64,000 bases of DNA, taken from assembly GCA_034509425.1 (NCBI GenBank), contig JAVTVJ010000489.1, positions 1-64,000 on the forward strand. The letters are read 5' to 3'. Below the pieces are notes generated by a model. It did no database searches and was not told the origin of the DNA. It saw nothing but the letters and a program-made list of their open reading frames with translations. This DNA is from Eopsaltria australis. Its lineage: Eukaryota > Chordata > Aves > Passeriformes > Petroicidae. The first letter of the stretch is position 1; each line of letters opens with the position of its first letter. Below, in pieces: positions 23,801-35,632 of the stretch. Position numbers and translations under genes: made by a program.

Positions 23801-26800
23801 ACTCCCCACTCCACTTTTGTGAGTGACTTGGATTTATGTTATTTCATTTCTCTGTGGCATTCAGCACCAGGCAAAAAGGCAATTCTCCCTCTCTCCATCC
23901 CTGGTCAATTTTAATAATTGCTATGGACCCTTGGCCACTATGCAGTAACAGATGCTCTGAGTCATGAAACTGGACTGAGATTCTAAAATATAATCCTGAT
24001 GAGTACTGAAACAGCCAAATCCTCTCAAAACAAAACAATAAAACCAAACAGACTAAACCCCCAACATCATGGCCTTCAAAACAATCCTAAGGCTATTGTA
24101 GATCATCACTACCTGCTCTGACTCCCATGTAATTCTGACAATGTCAGCCATATGAGACTGGTCCTCCCCATGCAGTAATGTGGAGAGTATTACACTTTAA
24201 CACAGCTCTGAAAAAGGGCAGTTGTCATTTTGACTGCTCTTCTCCATTTTTAACAGGACAGTAAGGAAGGAATGAACTTTTTCATTTATTTTAAAAGAAG
24301 TATTTTCCTTCAATCCCCTCTTTTTGAGAAAAAATAGGAATTGTAAAGGCAGTTTTAATTTCCACAATTCTTTTTTCTTGAAAGATAATATTCTTTTTTC
24401 AATGAAAATAGAAATAAGCAATTGAAGACGGATCTTTCTCCAGAGAAAATATAATTAGAAAGCAGTTTCTTCAAGGAGGAGTGATTCAATAAATGACATT
24501 CATCCATTTGAAGACACAGGATCTTTTAGCATAATTAGAATGGGCTCATTTTACAGCTGAGTACTTTGTGTCTCTGCCCTCCCACCTCTGGGTATTGTAT
24601 TTCACCAGGCTGTCCAACGGCTGCCTAGAAAACACTGAGGCCAAGTTTGAGACACTGCATGTCTCAGTCTTTCCATTTTCAACCATTTGTAGTTCTGGAT
24701 CATTGAAAAGTGCGTGCTTTAGATAAGCAAAATTTATTCATTAATCAAATCGGCAAATCCTTGCTTAAGAGGTTAACATTCTTCCTACTTCACATCCTAT
24801 CCAGATCTGAACTACTGAATAATTCCTTGCTTCAAATTCTAAATACTGAAGTCTATAGTTCATTGTAGAAAAATGCTTGTACATTTTCTTCCAGAAATTA
24901 CTGGAAGTATGAGTTTGATCTTTGTATATTACATATGAAGTGTCCCTTTGATGTGTTTTAGATTGCACAATACCATATAAGTGCAAATTCTTTCTGTATA
25001 ACTGCAGCAATTGTCAGACACAGCAGACCTTGCAATAAACGGTTGGAGGTGGAAGAAATCTCTTCTTGCAGGGAACAGTTAATTTGAATTTGCCCCAGAG
25101 GAAATGGAAGGATCTACATGCTTAGCATTAAAGAAATGATTGCAGTGATTATGGACTTCTTAGTTATAGAACTCACAAAACAAATGTACCTCACTGTGTA
25201 TTTATTCCTGTATTTAAGACCTTTTCAAATGTGTTTGTAATGCAAGGGATGGGAAAGAATGAACTGAAACACTTCTACTATTTTAAATAGACCAAGAAAG
25301 ACTTACTTCAACTGAAAGTCTGATTTACTAATTCTAACCTTTTCCAGGTTGGAGATTACATCCAATTCTTTCAAATGATTTATTTGCCTGTCTAAAGACC
25401 TTTCCTAAACAAAATAACTGTCAATCAAAACAGTTCAACTGATTTTTCATTATATCTTTATTGTGAAACTGAACAGAAATGGCTGCCAGGGGATTTTAAT
25501 CTGTTCTGGCGAAGTTTACACTTTTCAAATAGTATACAGCTATATGAGCAGGACTTAAAAGAATCTACTTGTCCCATAGAAAGATTAATGATTTGTTTTC
25601 CATTTTAATACCAGAAATCAAGGCTATTCAGTGTCAAGAAGTTTTTCTATACTGAAAGTGTACAACTGTAGGATGTCAGCAAGCCCACACACAACTCATG
25701 GAGTATGAGCTGGTCAGGGTTGGATCCCTGATATCCAAAGGCATACAACTAAGGATACCAGAATTAAGGTCCTTTCTTCCAGTATGAGTACAGACAGATA
25801 TTCCAGATCTTGATTTCTCATCTGGGAAATGAAAAGCAATCTTTTGTTCCCTCAGATGGAGTCAGTGTGTGAGCCAGAAAACCTATTCCCAATTTCAGCA
25901 ATATGAAGCACTAAATAACTACTAACTGTGCTGCAAAAAGATGAGTTTTTCTGTGTCTTAAGTAGCCTGGAAGCTACTCAGCCCTACCTCATTAATAACA
26001 ATAATGATTTACTCTGTTAGAATCTGAAATGTTTTCAAATTTTCTCCCTGTCCCATGAAACCTAAAGATCAGGTCTGACACAAACAAAAGGCTGCTGCTA
26101 CAATGCACGGAGAGGTGCAGGAGCCCCAGCTGGTGAACATTTCATTTATCAGCATTCACCAGTGAAAGGCCCTTTTTGTCTGCAGTACATTAGAGCAAGT
26201 AGGAAAAACTAATAGCTTTGACTTCAGGAGGCCAGACAGTCTGTAGACAAGCACTGTGCAGATCTCCAGACTGCCCCACGAAGGCTCCTCAGTTCTTGCC
26301 CTCAACACTCCTATTATTCCCTGGCAATTGCTGCCAGTTGGCTTGGTAACCATGGACATATTTGAACAGCTGAATTCCTCCCTCAGTTACACTTGGCACT
26401 GCCACGGACTTCAGGGGAGCTACAGGGTGTAACTGAGGGCAGAACTTGGCTCCTGGCATCCACTACAAACCAGGTCAAGGCCACCAGTTGCATTTTTACC
26501 CTTAATACTTTAATCCATAGCATTAGTGAGAGGAACCTAAAGCATCCACTGTATCACCATGCCTGAGAAAGCCCTCCATGTGGACACAAGAAAATGTTGT
26601 GCACGAAGCTTTGTCCGTGTGCCAGCCCATTTCTGTGACAGATGCCCATTTCTCATACCTGCAGTGCAGGCTCGGTGTCACTCACGCTGCACCGATCACA
26701 CTGAGCTCAGCCAGCATCCGGAGCTGGGCTTGAAACGCTGCTTTGTTTTAGTCACATATTTTTATTTCATGAAACAGACCTAAGTATCCTGAAATTAAAG

Positions 26801-26965
26801 GAGTGTTTTTTCATGCTGCTATAATTTGTGAAATAATGAGACATTTTGGTCTGTTAACTCCTCTTAAGTCTCACCACAATGTTATGCTTTGACTTCATTT
26901 GTGGTTGCAAAATATTTACTTTTCTCTTTAGCAGATTATATGAAGCTGTGTATTTTGTCTTGGGA

Positions 26966-26995
26966 GATATATACATATATTTATATATATATTTA
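26966..26995. repeat. Short AT-rich simple repeat
   Basis: A run of alternating A and T (ATATATACATATATTTATAT and following bases) with a single C interruption. It is an imperfect AT microsatellite. Confidence 0.85.
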
Positions 26996-28557
26996 ATCTC
27001 AGTAGAAGCTGTTAGTAAAGATACTTTTGTGCTCTGATCTGGTTTTGGATCCTCTTTAAAAATATTTACCAGGATAATGTGGATTTATTTGCTGATGATC
27101 TTTTCTCAAAAAATCCAAAAGGTTGACATACTAATAATGTGGGGTTTTTTCACCATGCAGGTCATACATATACAAAGAAGTCCTCACTTGTATGGGGAAC
27201 AAATTCCCCAAACAATTACTTAGTAATATTAAACCTTCTCTCATTGGAGGTTATTAATGGAAGGTGGTATTTCTAAAATTGCCAGAGGGAGTTAGAATCT
27301 TAAGCCTTCTGAAAAGTTAGGTCAAGTTTTTACTAGGTCAAACTCCAGAATAAAGGAGGCAGTACTGTCTACTTAGGATTTAAACTACAGAACACCTGGG
27401 CTTACTTCCTTTCCTTTTCCATCAACATCCAGTCATCAAAAATCTGATCATCACTCACTTACCAACTGAGCTGTTAGCCAAGTAGAATTCAGACAGTGAA
27501 GATCCGATGCAAATCTGAACAGCCACAACATTCAGGACACTTCTGATTCCACATTTGAGCCACCTGTAGTTACACTGCTGCTTATGCAATAAGACGGTGA
27601 AGTAATTAACAATTTAATTAAAAGTTTGTAAGTGGCTATGATATCCTTTCAGAAAAACAACTGTGTATCTAGTCATACTTCTCTGTTCCCCCACCTCCAG
27701 TGACAATTCAAATCTGACTTCCTCAGTGCCTGGGAATGCCCCTTTGCCAGGTTTTCCATGGTAATTAGAGACCATCTCAGCCAGTTCCTGTCTCTCTTCA
27801 TGCCCTATCAGCTTAATGCCTTGATGTCTCCATCAGTGTCATTATCTTGGGGACTTCTCTGGTTTCCCTACAGAGTCCCTGCATTTTCACAGGTAGCTTT
27901 TCCCACAGAGGGTATTTTCCTTGCTTATACTGAAAGGCAGTTTAATGTTCTCACCATAGTGAGTGTTGCAGACTTCTGTCAGGGTCTTAATTTTTCATGG
28001 CTTGTCAGTCTGTAGGTGATCTGCAATTCCTATCACTTAGCTTACATTTTCTTTCTGCATGACCTGAAACCCTAGACTTGAGAAAAGTAGATTTTCTGAA
28101 GCCTTTAAGCACCTAAAGAAAGGCATCTTTTTACATTAAAAAGGGACTTAAAGAAATAAGGTATCTTATTCCTGTTGACTACCAATGGAAAAGTACTTAA
28201 AATATTTAATAACTTCTAACAGCTTAATTAGCTGCTCCCAAATGTTTTAAAGTCCCTAAAACCACTTTTGAAGATTACTACCTTTCCTTTTAACTTCTGC
28301 AATTTTTCCAGTTGTGAAAGTAGAGAAACGACCTGTAAATAAACATGAGCTATACACATTTTAGAGCCTCTCTCTATTGGAGAAGCAGGATAAAGGGGGG
28401 ATTTGTTGTAATTTCTGTTTGGGGACCTGTTCTGTCTTTGAACCGCAATTCCAACTATCAACAATCTGAAACCGGGAATCTTTATACTAAATATCTATAT
28501 TAAGGAAGAGACTCCTAAAAAGATAATAAAGTAATTAAAACTGGGCCTAAACTCCAC

Positions 28558-28587
28558 TTTTTTTGGTTTTTTGGTTTGGGTTTTTTT
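28558..28587. repeat. T/G-rich simple tract
   Basis: T runs broken by GG pairs, ending in CCC. Such tracts are common in avian intergenic DNA. On the minus strand it is A-rich and could be the degraded tail of a retroposed copy, but no recognisable body adjoins it. Confidence 0.6.
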
Positions 28588-29382
28588 CCCAGAACTCAGA
28601 GATTACATGAATGCCTGACCTTTGTTTTCATTCTTAAATGGTTTTAAGGCAATCTGGGGAAGGAAGGGAGGTGAGGGAGGAGTGAAAGGGAATTTTTAGT
28701 TTTTCCATGAGACACATCTTGGAGAAAGATGGATTAATTTAGGAAACAACAGATATATATGTTCTCCAAATGTCTTGGAGCTTTTTAAGTTTATGAGGGA
28801 AAATGTGTTTTATTGTTGTCTTTGATACCTACAACTTTCTCCTACTACAGTCCCAGGATTTCTGAGACTTATTTTACATAGAAGCCACAGAAGTTGGATT
28901 CAATGGGACAGTCTGACAGTGATATTGCACCTCCAGACAACAAAAGTCTGTTTTGCTGAGAAACCTCAATCTGGTGATTCTAAAGCAAAAATTAAAATCT
29001 ACACTATAGAACTTGAATACAAGCAATGAGGTGATCCTACAATAATCACTTGTATTTTCATCAAAGGCTTTGGGGTCTTGTCAGGGATGAAATCCTACAT
29101 AGTAATACATATCTTGTGAAAACACGCCCAAAAAATTCTCGGCTATGTGAAGTGAAACGCTGCACATTCATCCTGCTTTTCAAAGAGTTTAGCCAAGTCT
29201 TCCTTTTTTCCACTGATAATTTTCTTGGATGCAAAGAAGAACAGCAGATGCAGTGATTTGTCAGTGTACTCCAGAGGGCAGCATGGTAATTCTGCTGAAA
29301 CTGTCTATCGAGTCATACAAGATTCTTCTGATTTTTCACATTAAAAGTAAACCTTAAATTATTTATTAATATTTTTACACAG

Positions 29383-29439
29383 AGAAGCCATCAAATATAT
29401 GAAAGCAACATCTGAAGAAGTGCTGTTTGGTCTTCTTAG
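29383..29439 (+). CDS. Candidate coding exon 1 of an unidentified gene (possibly ANKFN1)
   Basis: A 57-base segment lies between TTTTTACACAG and GTAACT. Read after one leading base it is open throughout and gives EAIKYMKATSEEVLFGLL, ending with AG as the first two bases of a serine or arginine codon. The next candidate exon (35583) starts with T and is open only in the frame that completes this codon. An ATG occurs at the sixth codon but in a poor start context, so an earlier exon with the start is likely, though I did not find one. I do not recognise the peptide. ANKFN1 is suggested only because it follows PCTP on the same strand in human. Chance is a real alternative for so short a segment. 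Confidence 0.3.
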
Positions 29440-32400
29440 GTAACTATATAAAGAGATTTATATGGAGATGAAGTTTAAACTAAAAATATTAAAATAAAAT
29501 TAAATAAAAATAGCTTTCATTATCTTTAAAAAACGTTTATTTTTTGATGATTTTCCTGTGCTCAGCCTCAATTTTGGATGAGAAAAATGTTAATATACTA
29601 ACTGCAACTATAATATATTCTGTATTAAGTGCTTTCTTCAAAGTCAAAGATGTATATGAAACCTCTGCTTGATAGAAAATTTCATCATTTTTAATATCTA
29701 AGTAAGGTAATTAAAAAAAGAAATCAAACTTCTTAAGAAGTTTTACTTCACAAAATGTTCACTGTGCTCTTGGTGCTTCTAGATACGGCAGCCTAAGAAT
29801 TCATTTGTTTTGGTGATTTATATTTAAGATACATCTTAACGAAAATCACAGTTGTTTACAGGATGGAAAAAACCTGCCAAGGGTCAATTACAATATTTGA
29901 CAAGGTCATATTATTGGAATAAAATGTGTCCCCCTTATCATGGTCCTTAGTTTGTTAATCTAGCAGGTAGCCAGGCTCCAATTAGAAGCATGCATGTGAA
30001 TATCTGTAAGAAGTATGCAGGTGTCAGAATGACAAACAACTGAGAATCAACTGCCACCATCAAAGTACCATTAGAAAACTATTCCTAAGGAGAATATTAT
30101 ATAAAATTACAATAGGGTCATATTACAAGTGTGTTAATAAAGGGACTACAATATGGAGCACTGTTTAGGTTTGTCAGGATTGGCCATAAAATGCTGAAAT
30201 TAAGCCCCAACCTATCTGTAGTAGAAGGCTTCTTATAAATAATACCAGCAAGACAAATGGGAATCCCTATATATTGTAACAATTAAAAAGCTTATGGTGT
30301 GTTGATTGTCTTGTTATGGATTTTATCAGGGTTTTGTTGAGTGAAGTTCTGCTTCAATGTTTATCTTTGTCCTGCAGGTCCAGCAAAGCTGCTTTCATTT
30401 TCTTTTGTCCACTTGCTGCTGTGAAGGTAGATTTTAATAGCCCAGCCAGGAATTGTAATTTATGTCACTCAAACTGCATACAGCATTTGCTGTCCATGTA
30501 TAAATATGCATCAATCTGGGCAGCTACAGTATTGCTTCTCCTTGTAATAATTCATGTCTTATCCTTCCATGGGCATCTACAATAATCACAGTGGATATGT
30601 AGACATAAAAAATGTGGCAGAGACAAACTGTGAAAAAACTATACAGTAAATATGTATTTAACTGACCCCTTCAGTTAAACAGCAATAAAAATATTCCATT
30701 ATACAATAAAAGTAACAGTGTGGGTTGTCACAGAGAGTGTCAAGAAAGAATGCTCTTAAAGGCATAATATTCCCTTCAGACATGAGGTCTGTATTCAGCT
30801 CCTCTCATAAATGTTTTTTGTTTCACAGAGGAATAACCACCTTTTCTGTGCTTTATTTCTCCATGTGTAAAACTCACCCTTTGTCTGTTACACTAAATCA
30901 AGGTTGTTTGGGACAGAGGCTGTGTAATTGCACTCTTTGGAGAGCCTTGTAGCAGTATTGGCTGATGGCAGCTGGAGCTGCTGAGTGCTGTGTGTAAAAC
31001 AAACATTCTTGGGTTTGGTTTGATTTCACTGCCAACACTTCAGGTCAACCCATAAGCTACTTCAATATTTAATTAAAACACATCAATAATACCCTTTGCT
31101 TACTTGCTTCTCTGTTGTTTCCAGCTACATGCTAATTGTTTTTTGTCTCCATTTACAGAAAATTTAATTTTCTGGAGAATTTCCATAGTTATTCTAAGAT
31201 CTTTTTTTCATTGCTGCCGTGGGTATGCTGACTTTCTCCAAAAGACACCTGCACTGAAGTTAAATCAGACTCTTTGCCACCTTCTTACCCACTTCCCCCG
31301 TGATTTCCACAGAATAAAAGCATTAGTCATTGGCCTGTAATTATCTTTAATTCACTGGTACTTTCCTTGGACCAGCTGCAGAGGGACTGAAAATGGTGTA
31401 GTGAAAAGACTGAAGCAGACACATGAAGCATCAGAAGAGTGAGCTACACACACTTATGAACAAATGCACATGCATCACTTAGCCACAATACATCCAACAC
31501 TCTTGCCCCAAAGAAATTACGATCCAAGGCATTCTGCAAACTTTAAACAAGTCTTGTCTGTGGTGCTAATTCTCTCAGTTCCTGCCAAGAATCCTACAAT
31601 GTATGACATCTGCCTAAAATCTCATCTCTGAAAGGTATAATTCTGCATGAGAACATCCAGATTCATTTTAAGGGGAAAAAAATAGTTTCTATCATTGCAA
31701 AGAAAAGGACTGGAAAACATGACATAAATGTTTCCTTAGGGCTCAGTAAACAGAAAGCTAAGTAAAAAATACCTTTTAAAAAAGTTCTTTCATTTAAAAA
31801 TCAGTTTTTTAAAACTTCTTTTAAATGGCCAGCCTGATGATGTTTTAGTACTTCAGGCTGACAGAATTGTCAGTGGGACTATTCACAGAACGTAAAGATA
31901 AAAATGTGCAAAAAGATCTTTGTCAGATCTGGGCCTACAGCCAGCCTCTTACTCCCCAAGAGCATGTCATATGGCACTACTTCTAAATTTGGCTCAAATT
32001 TGTTTTGGTGAGTGCAAAATTTGTCTAGATCCAAAGCTAGTTCTGCATCTACCATTTAAACCTCCAAATAAATAAAATTTACAAAGAAGCTTTTATCTGG
32101 ATGTGGATGTGTTTAAAAGTAAGAGTGAAAGCAAAACAACACTGGGCAGGGATCCAGGGGCTGATACCTGAGATATAAACTACTATTGATCACAGTATTT
32201 AGTAAATTAACTAAAAATATCTACCTCAGTTTCACTGCCTGAAGTCAGATATCATCCTCCTTTTCTTGCTTTGACTACAATTTGCCCCCATAAAGCCCCA
32301 GGGAATCAAGATAAAAGCAATGGCAGAAACTAAAAGGGATAATTTCCTTCCTCTCCAGTATCTTCCATGTAATGTCGGCAGCTGAATCTGCAAAGCAACA

Positions 32401-33040
32401 ATTAGCAAAAGAAATCCTTACAATGACCACGTGTCTCACATTGCGGCCCCATCCTCCCCCTTTATAACTGTTTATGATAAATCACTTTTTATTTGCCTCC
32501 TGGAAAAAGCCAGTGCCCAAGATGTGGATGCACTGTGCATGCAGTGCCTCCCTTAACCCCTTTCAAACTCCAGAAAACACAGAAAAAAGGGTGGAGTTTG
32601 CTCATCTCTCGATAAAAGCACAAAACGTAAAGACCAAAAGAAAATAACTGCCAAGCAGAAAAGGGTTCTTTCCCTTAACCTGCTAAAACGCAGAATATCA
32701 CAAAAACAATCCCCCTCCTCTGTCCCTTCCTGAGGCATTCTTCCTTCTGTGAACACATTTTGCTCTGAACAGAGGGGGGAAATGACATCAAAATAGGTGA
32801 CATGGCAGTAAAATGTCAATCACCCCGGTCCCAGAAGAAACTTTGGCTCTGTGAATTAATTCCACATTAAAGGAATTTTCTAAGCAAGGGCCTTCAGACC
32901 AGTGAGATGGCAAGGAAATGGCCTTCCTCGTGGGCTCAGCGGCTGAAGGCACAAAGCAGATTCATAATCAAACCTATCTGCACAAAGAATGGGGTTTGTG
33001 GTCCCAGCTCCCCTCAGCACAGCCCTGAGGTGCTGCCAGC

Positions 33041-33343
33041 CCTGTGGCCATCACACGGGACCCTGTGGCCATCACACCAGGCCCTGAGGGAAAACTGCGG
33101 CCACCCGAGGCAAGATTGTTGTCATCTGAGGGAAAAATGCTGGATCCTGGGGGGAATCTTCTGTCACCTGAGGGAAGGCTCCTCTTCTGTCACCTGAGGG
33201 AAAACTATTGTCACATGATGGAAAAATCCTGTGCTGTCACCTGAGGGAAGGCTCCTCTTCTGTCACCTGAGGGAAAAGTGTTGTCACTGAGGGAAAACTG
33301 CTGTCATACAAGGGAAAACTACTGTCACCTAAGGCATGTGCTG
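33041..33343. repeat. Degenerate minisatellite, about 21-26-base unit
   Basis: Variants of TGTCACCTGAGGGAAAACTG recur about ten times. A higher-order duplication is visible: CTGTCACCTGAGGGAAGGCT with the following CCTCTTCTGTCACCTGAGGG occurs at 33161 and again at 33234, 73 bases apart. At the left edge the related CCTGTGGCCATCACAC occurs twice (near 33041 and 33062). The array is GC-rich compared with its surroundings and keeps two + strand frames open (to 33197 and 33244), which reflects the repeat and is not evidence of coding. Confidence 0.85.
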
Positions 33344-34985
33344 GAGTGCAGGGAGAGAAATGCTTCTGGCAGGCCACATTCCCAGTAAGATTCTGAAATA
33401 TTTGTCTCCTCTAGGTGATAGGGTAAAGCATAGGCAGGGAGGATGTAGAAAGAGGATGTATTGTCAAAAATAAAATGTCATTCTGAAGGTGAGAAAGCTC
33501 AGGAGCCAGGGATGGAGCTGCAAGCCCTTGGAAAGCAGCGTGCTCTCCTGGACATTGATAAGCAGGGCCTCAGCAACCCAAGAGATTTGTTTGGGACAGC
33601 AGTGAGTCTTTTGAGGGTTTAATGGTGATAGAGCCAGATTTCAGACATCTTTCTTCTTTCCTGCACTCCTTCCTCACAGCTCCACAGTCCCCAGGTTTGA
33701 GGGCTGTGGATGTTGGTGGAAGCTGTGTGGGCTCCTGGGTGAGCTGGGACTGCTGAGGCTGCACAGACACTCCTACAGCCTCCACAAAAATATCTGCTTA
33801 AATTTTAAGATGCAGTTTTGAACTTCAGCCACCTGATGGCCACATTTAAAAATTCAGTTCCAGATAATGCTGGTGGTGTAGTGGCTGAGATAATGAGACC
33901 AAAATGTATGTGGTCAGAAAACCCTCTAGGCAGCCCCACACAGAAGGATGTTTGTGTATGGAGCTATTTTGATTGTGTGAATATTTATTCCGATACCTCT
34001 CTGAAACAACTGTATAATGTAACACGGAGAAGAGGCAAAGGTTTTATTTTGAGTTTAATGCTCTGGTCCCATGGCCTGGGGTGTGGTGGCTCCTTGGCAT
34101 CCATGGCCTTGGATCCCAGAGCCTCAGCTCTCACTGCAGCTGGGATGTGACCACTCAGAGGCTTGGAATAAATGTAGCTTTGCCTATCTATATTGTACAC
34201 AACATAAGAATATAAAAATAAAAATATTATAATAACATTATAGGATATAATAATAGAAATATTATTTCACACAGTTTATGAAAGAACTAGCTATGGTGTG
34301 GGACAGTGGTTAGACAATCCACCTCCTAATTTCAATATTGAAAGAAAACACATTAGAATATATTTTGAAATTTGTTAAGTTTTTAGAATTATAAAGAAAT
34401 GTGGAAATTTAATGGTAGTTTCAAATAGAAAAAGTAAGACACTCCCTGTGGAAAATGGATGCAAAATTGGCATTCTGAAATTTGTCGGATTTAATTTCTT
34501 ATTAAATAAAGCATTAGATAAATCCAAACTGTTTTCTTGGCTCTTGCAAATTTATGTTTTGAGCCTCTGATTGAACCCTAAACCATTCTGGCTGAATGGC
34601 TCACAATCTGAGCATTTTACCTGAGAAATGCAGACCCACAGTGCTTTTGACCTTTTATTTATTTTGAAAGTATTAACCTTCAAATGGTTCAAGAATATAA
34701 TCTTAATGGATGCAATTTCCTCTTGCAGTTTTCTTCTGACATGGCACATTCAAATGTTGTGGGACTGACTGTTATTGTTTGTAGTAAAGTTCTTTTGCTC
34801 CTACCATAACTTCAGGATTACAAGGGCTCATTAGCAGGATAATGGCGGTGTTACTTCAAACAGCATGGTTCCTTTTAATTGTCTTGAGACAATCTGACCT
34901 TTTTTTAAAAGGAAATCAAATACATTTATTGTTGTCAAAAGATCTTGGGGAATAAAAGGAAAAGAGGCTGCAGTAGTACTGAATT

Positions 34986-35024
34986 TAAAAAAAAAGCAAG
35001 AAAAAACCCAAAAAACCAAAACCA
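34986..35024. repeat. A-rich tract with CC/CCC interruptions
   Basis: Runs of A interrupted by GC, CCC and CC. It is the mirror image in style of the T/G tract at 28558. It may be a degraded retroposon tail, but no attached element was recognised. Confidence 0.6.
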
Positions 35025-35582
35025 ACATATATGTTACTGCTAAAATTTGTTTAGATCTGAACAATTAAAAAATCATATCTCTTTGGATTACTCTGAAGTT
35101 TCTTGGTGGTATTTTTAGACACTGGAATATTTATTTTGAACTTAATACAAAAAGTCTGTTTCATATTTTTTTCAGCAGAATGTATATCAAAGACTTTGGG
35201 ATAATCTCATGAAAATTCACAAGGATCAAAAAAGTTAAAAACTTGAAGGAAAACTACAACTTAATTTGTAGTGTTTCAGAAGTTTGGGGTTGGTATTTGG
35301 TTTTTCTAAAAGCTGGTTCATTTGGCTGACTATTTCTGTTCTACTCCCTGTGTATGTGAAATGATGGACAAGAAGAGCTATTTATTGTTCATTCCTAAAT
35401 TTTAATATCTTTGAGTCTTTGATCAGCAGAATCTAAAATGATCTGTCTTCACTTTGGTCGCTATGAGTTCTACTAGTTGCTCATACTTAATGATGAAGAA
35501 GAAGAAAAAGAAAACGTGCTGCAATTATTCCTAACTGTTGCTTTCTTCATTCACTCCTTTTTTCCCTTTCCTCACCCTCCAG

Positions 35583-35632
35583 TGTGACTGTGGCATTGAA
35601 TACGGCTGAGACAGAGCTGATTCCAAACTCCG
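35583..35632 (+). CDS. Candidate coding exon 2 of an unidentified gene (possibly ANKFN1)
   Basis: A 50-base segment has the best acceptor of the set: about 30 bases of nearly pure pyrimidine ending CACCCTCCAG at 35582. It is followed by the good donor GTATGT. Of the three frames only one is open, giving VTVALNTAETELIPNS with one leading T and one trailing G, that is, phase 2 in and phase 1 out. This matches the AG ending of 29383-29439 and the TG opening of 39011-39068. The peptide matches no domain I know. A non-coding RNA exon is the main alternative. Confidence 0.38.

Larger units (their letters stand above)
17881..29382. other. Intergenic DNA, no gene recognised
   Basis: Mostly AT-rich sequence. 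A TATAAA at 17948 and an AATAAA at 18056 lie just right of the CpG-rich block. A second, smaller CpG cluster lies at about 18,915-19,115. A splice-bounded 79-base segment (22614-22692) with stops in all frames could be an untranslated or noncoding-RNA exon. An 86-codon frame at 22849-23109 has no ATG. Nothing here could be assigned to a family. Confidence 0.55.
29440..35582 (+). other. Non-coding DNA, possible intron of the candidate gene
   Basis: No recognised gene. The stretch holds a degenerate minisatellite (33041-33343) and an A-rich tract (34986-35024). The stretch at about 29,880-30,300 is even in composition and lacks CpG, which resembles conserved non-coding DNA, but this cannot be tested here. 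Open frames of 66-110 codons around the minisatellite are by-products of its periodicity and higher GC. Confidence 0.5.

Noticed and set aside
30376..30425. 50-base segment between TTTGTCCTGCAG and GTAGAT
   Set aside because: Open when entered in phase 2, but it leaves in phase 0, which leads to a stop in the exon at 35583. It breaks the chain.
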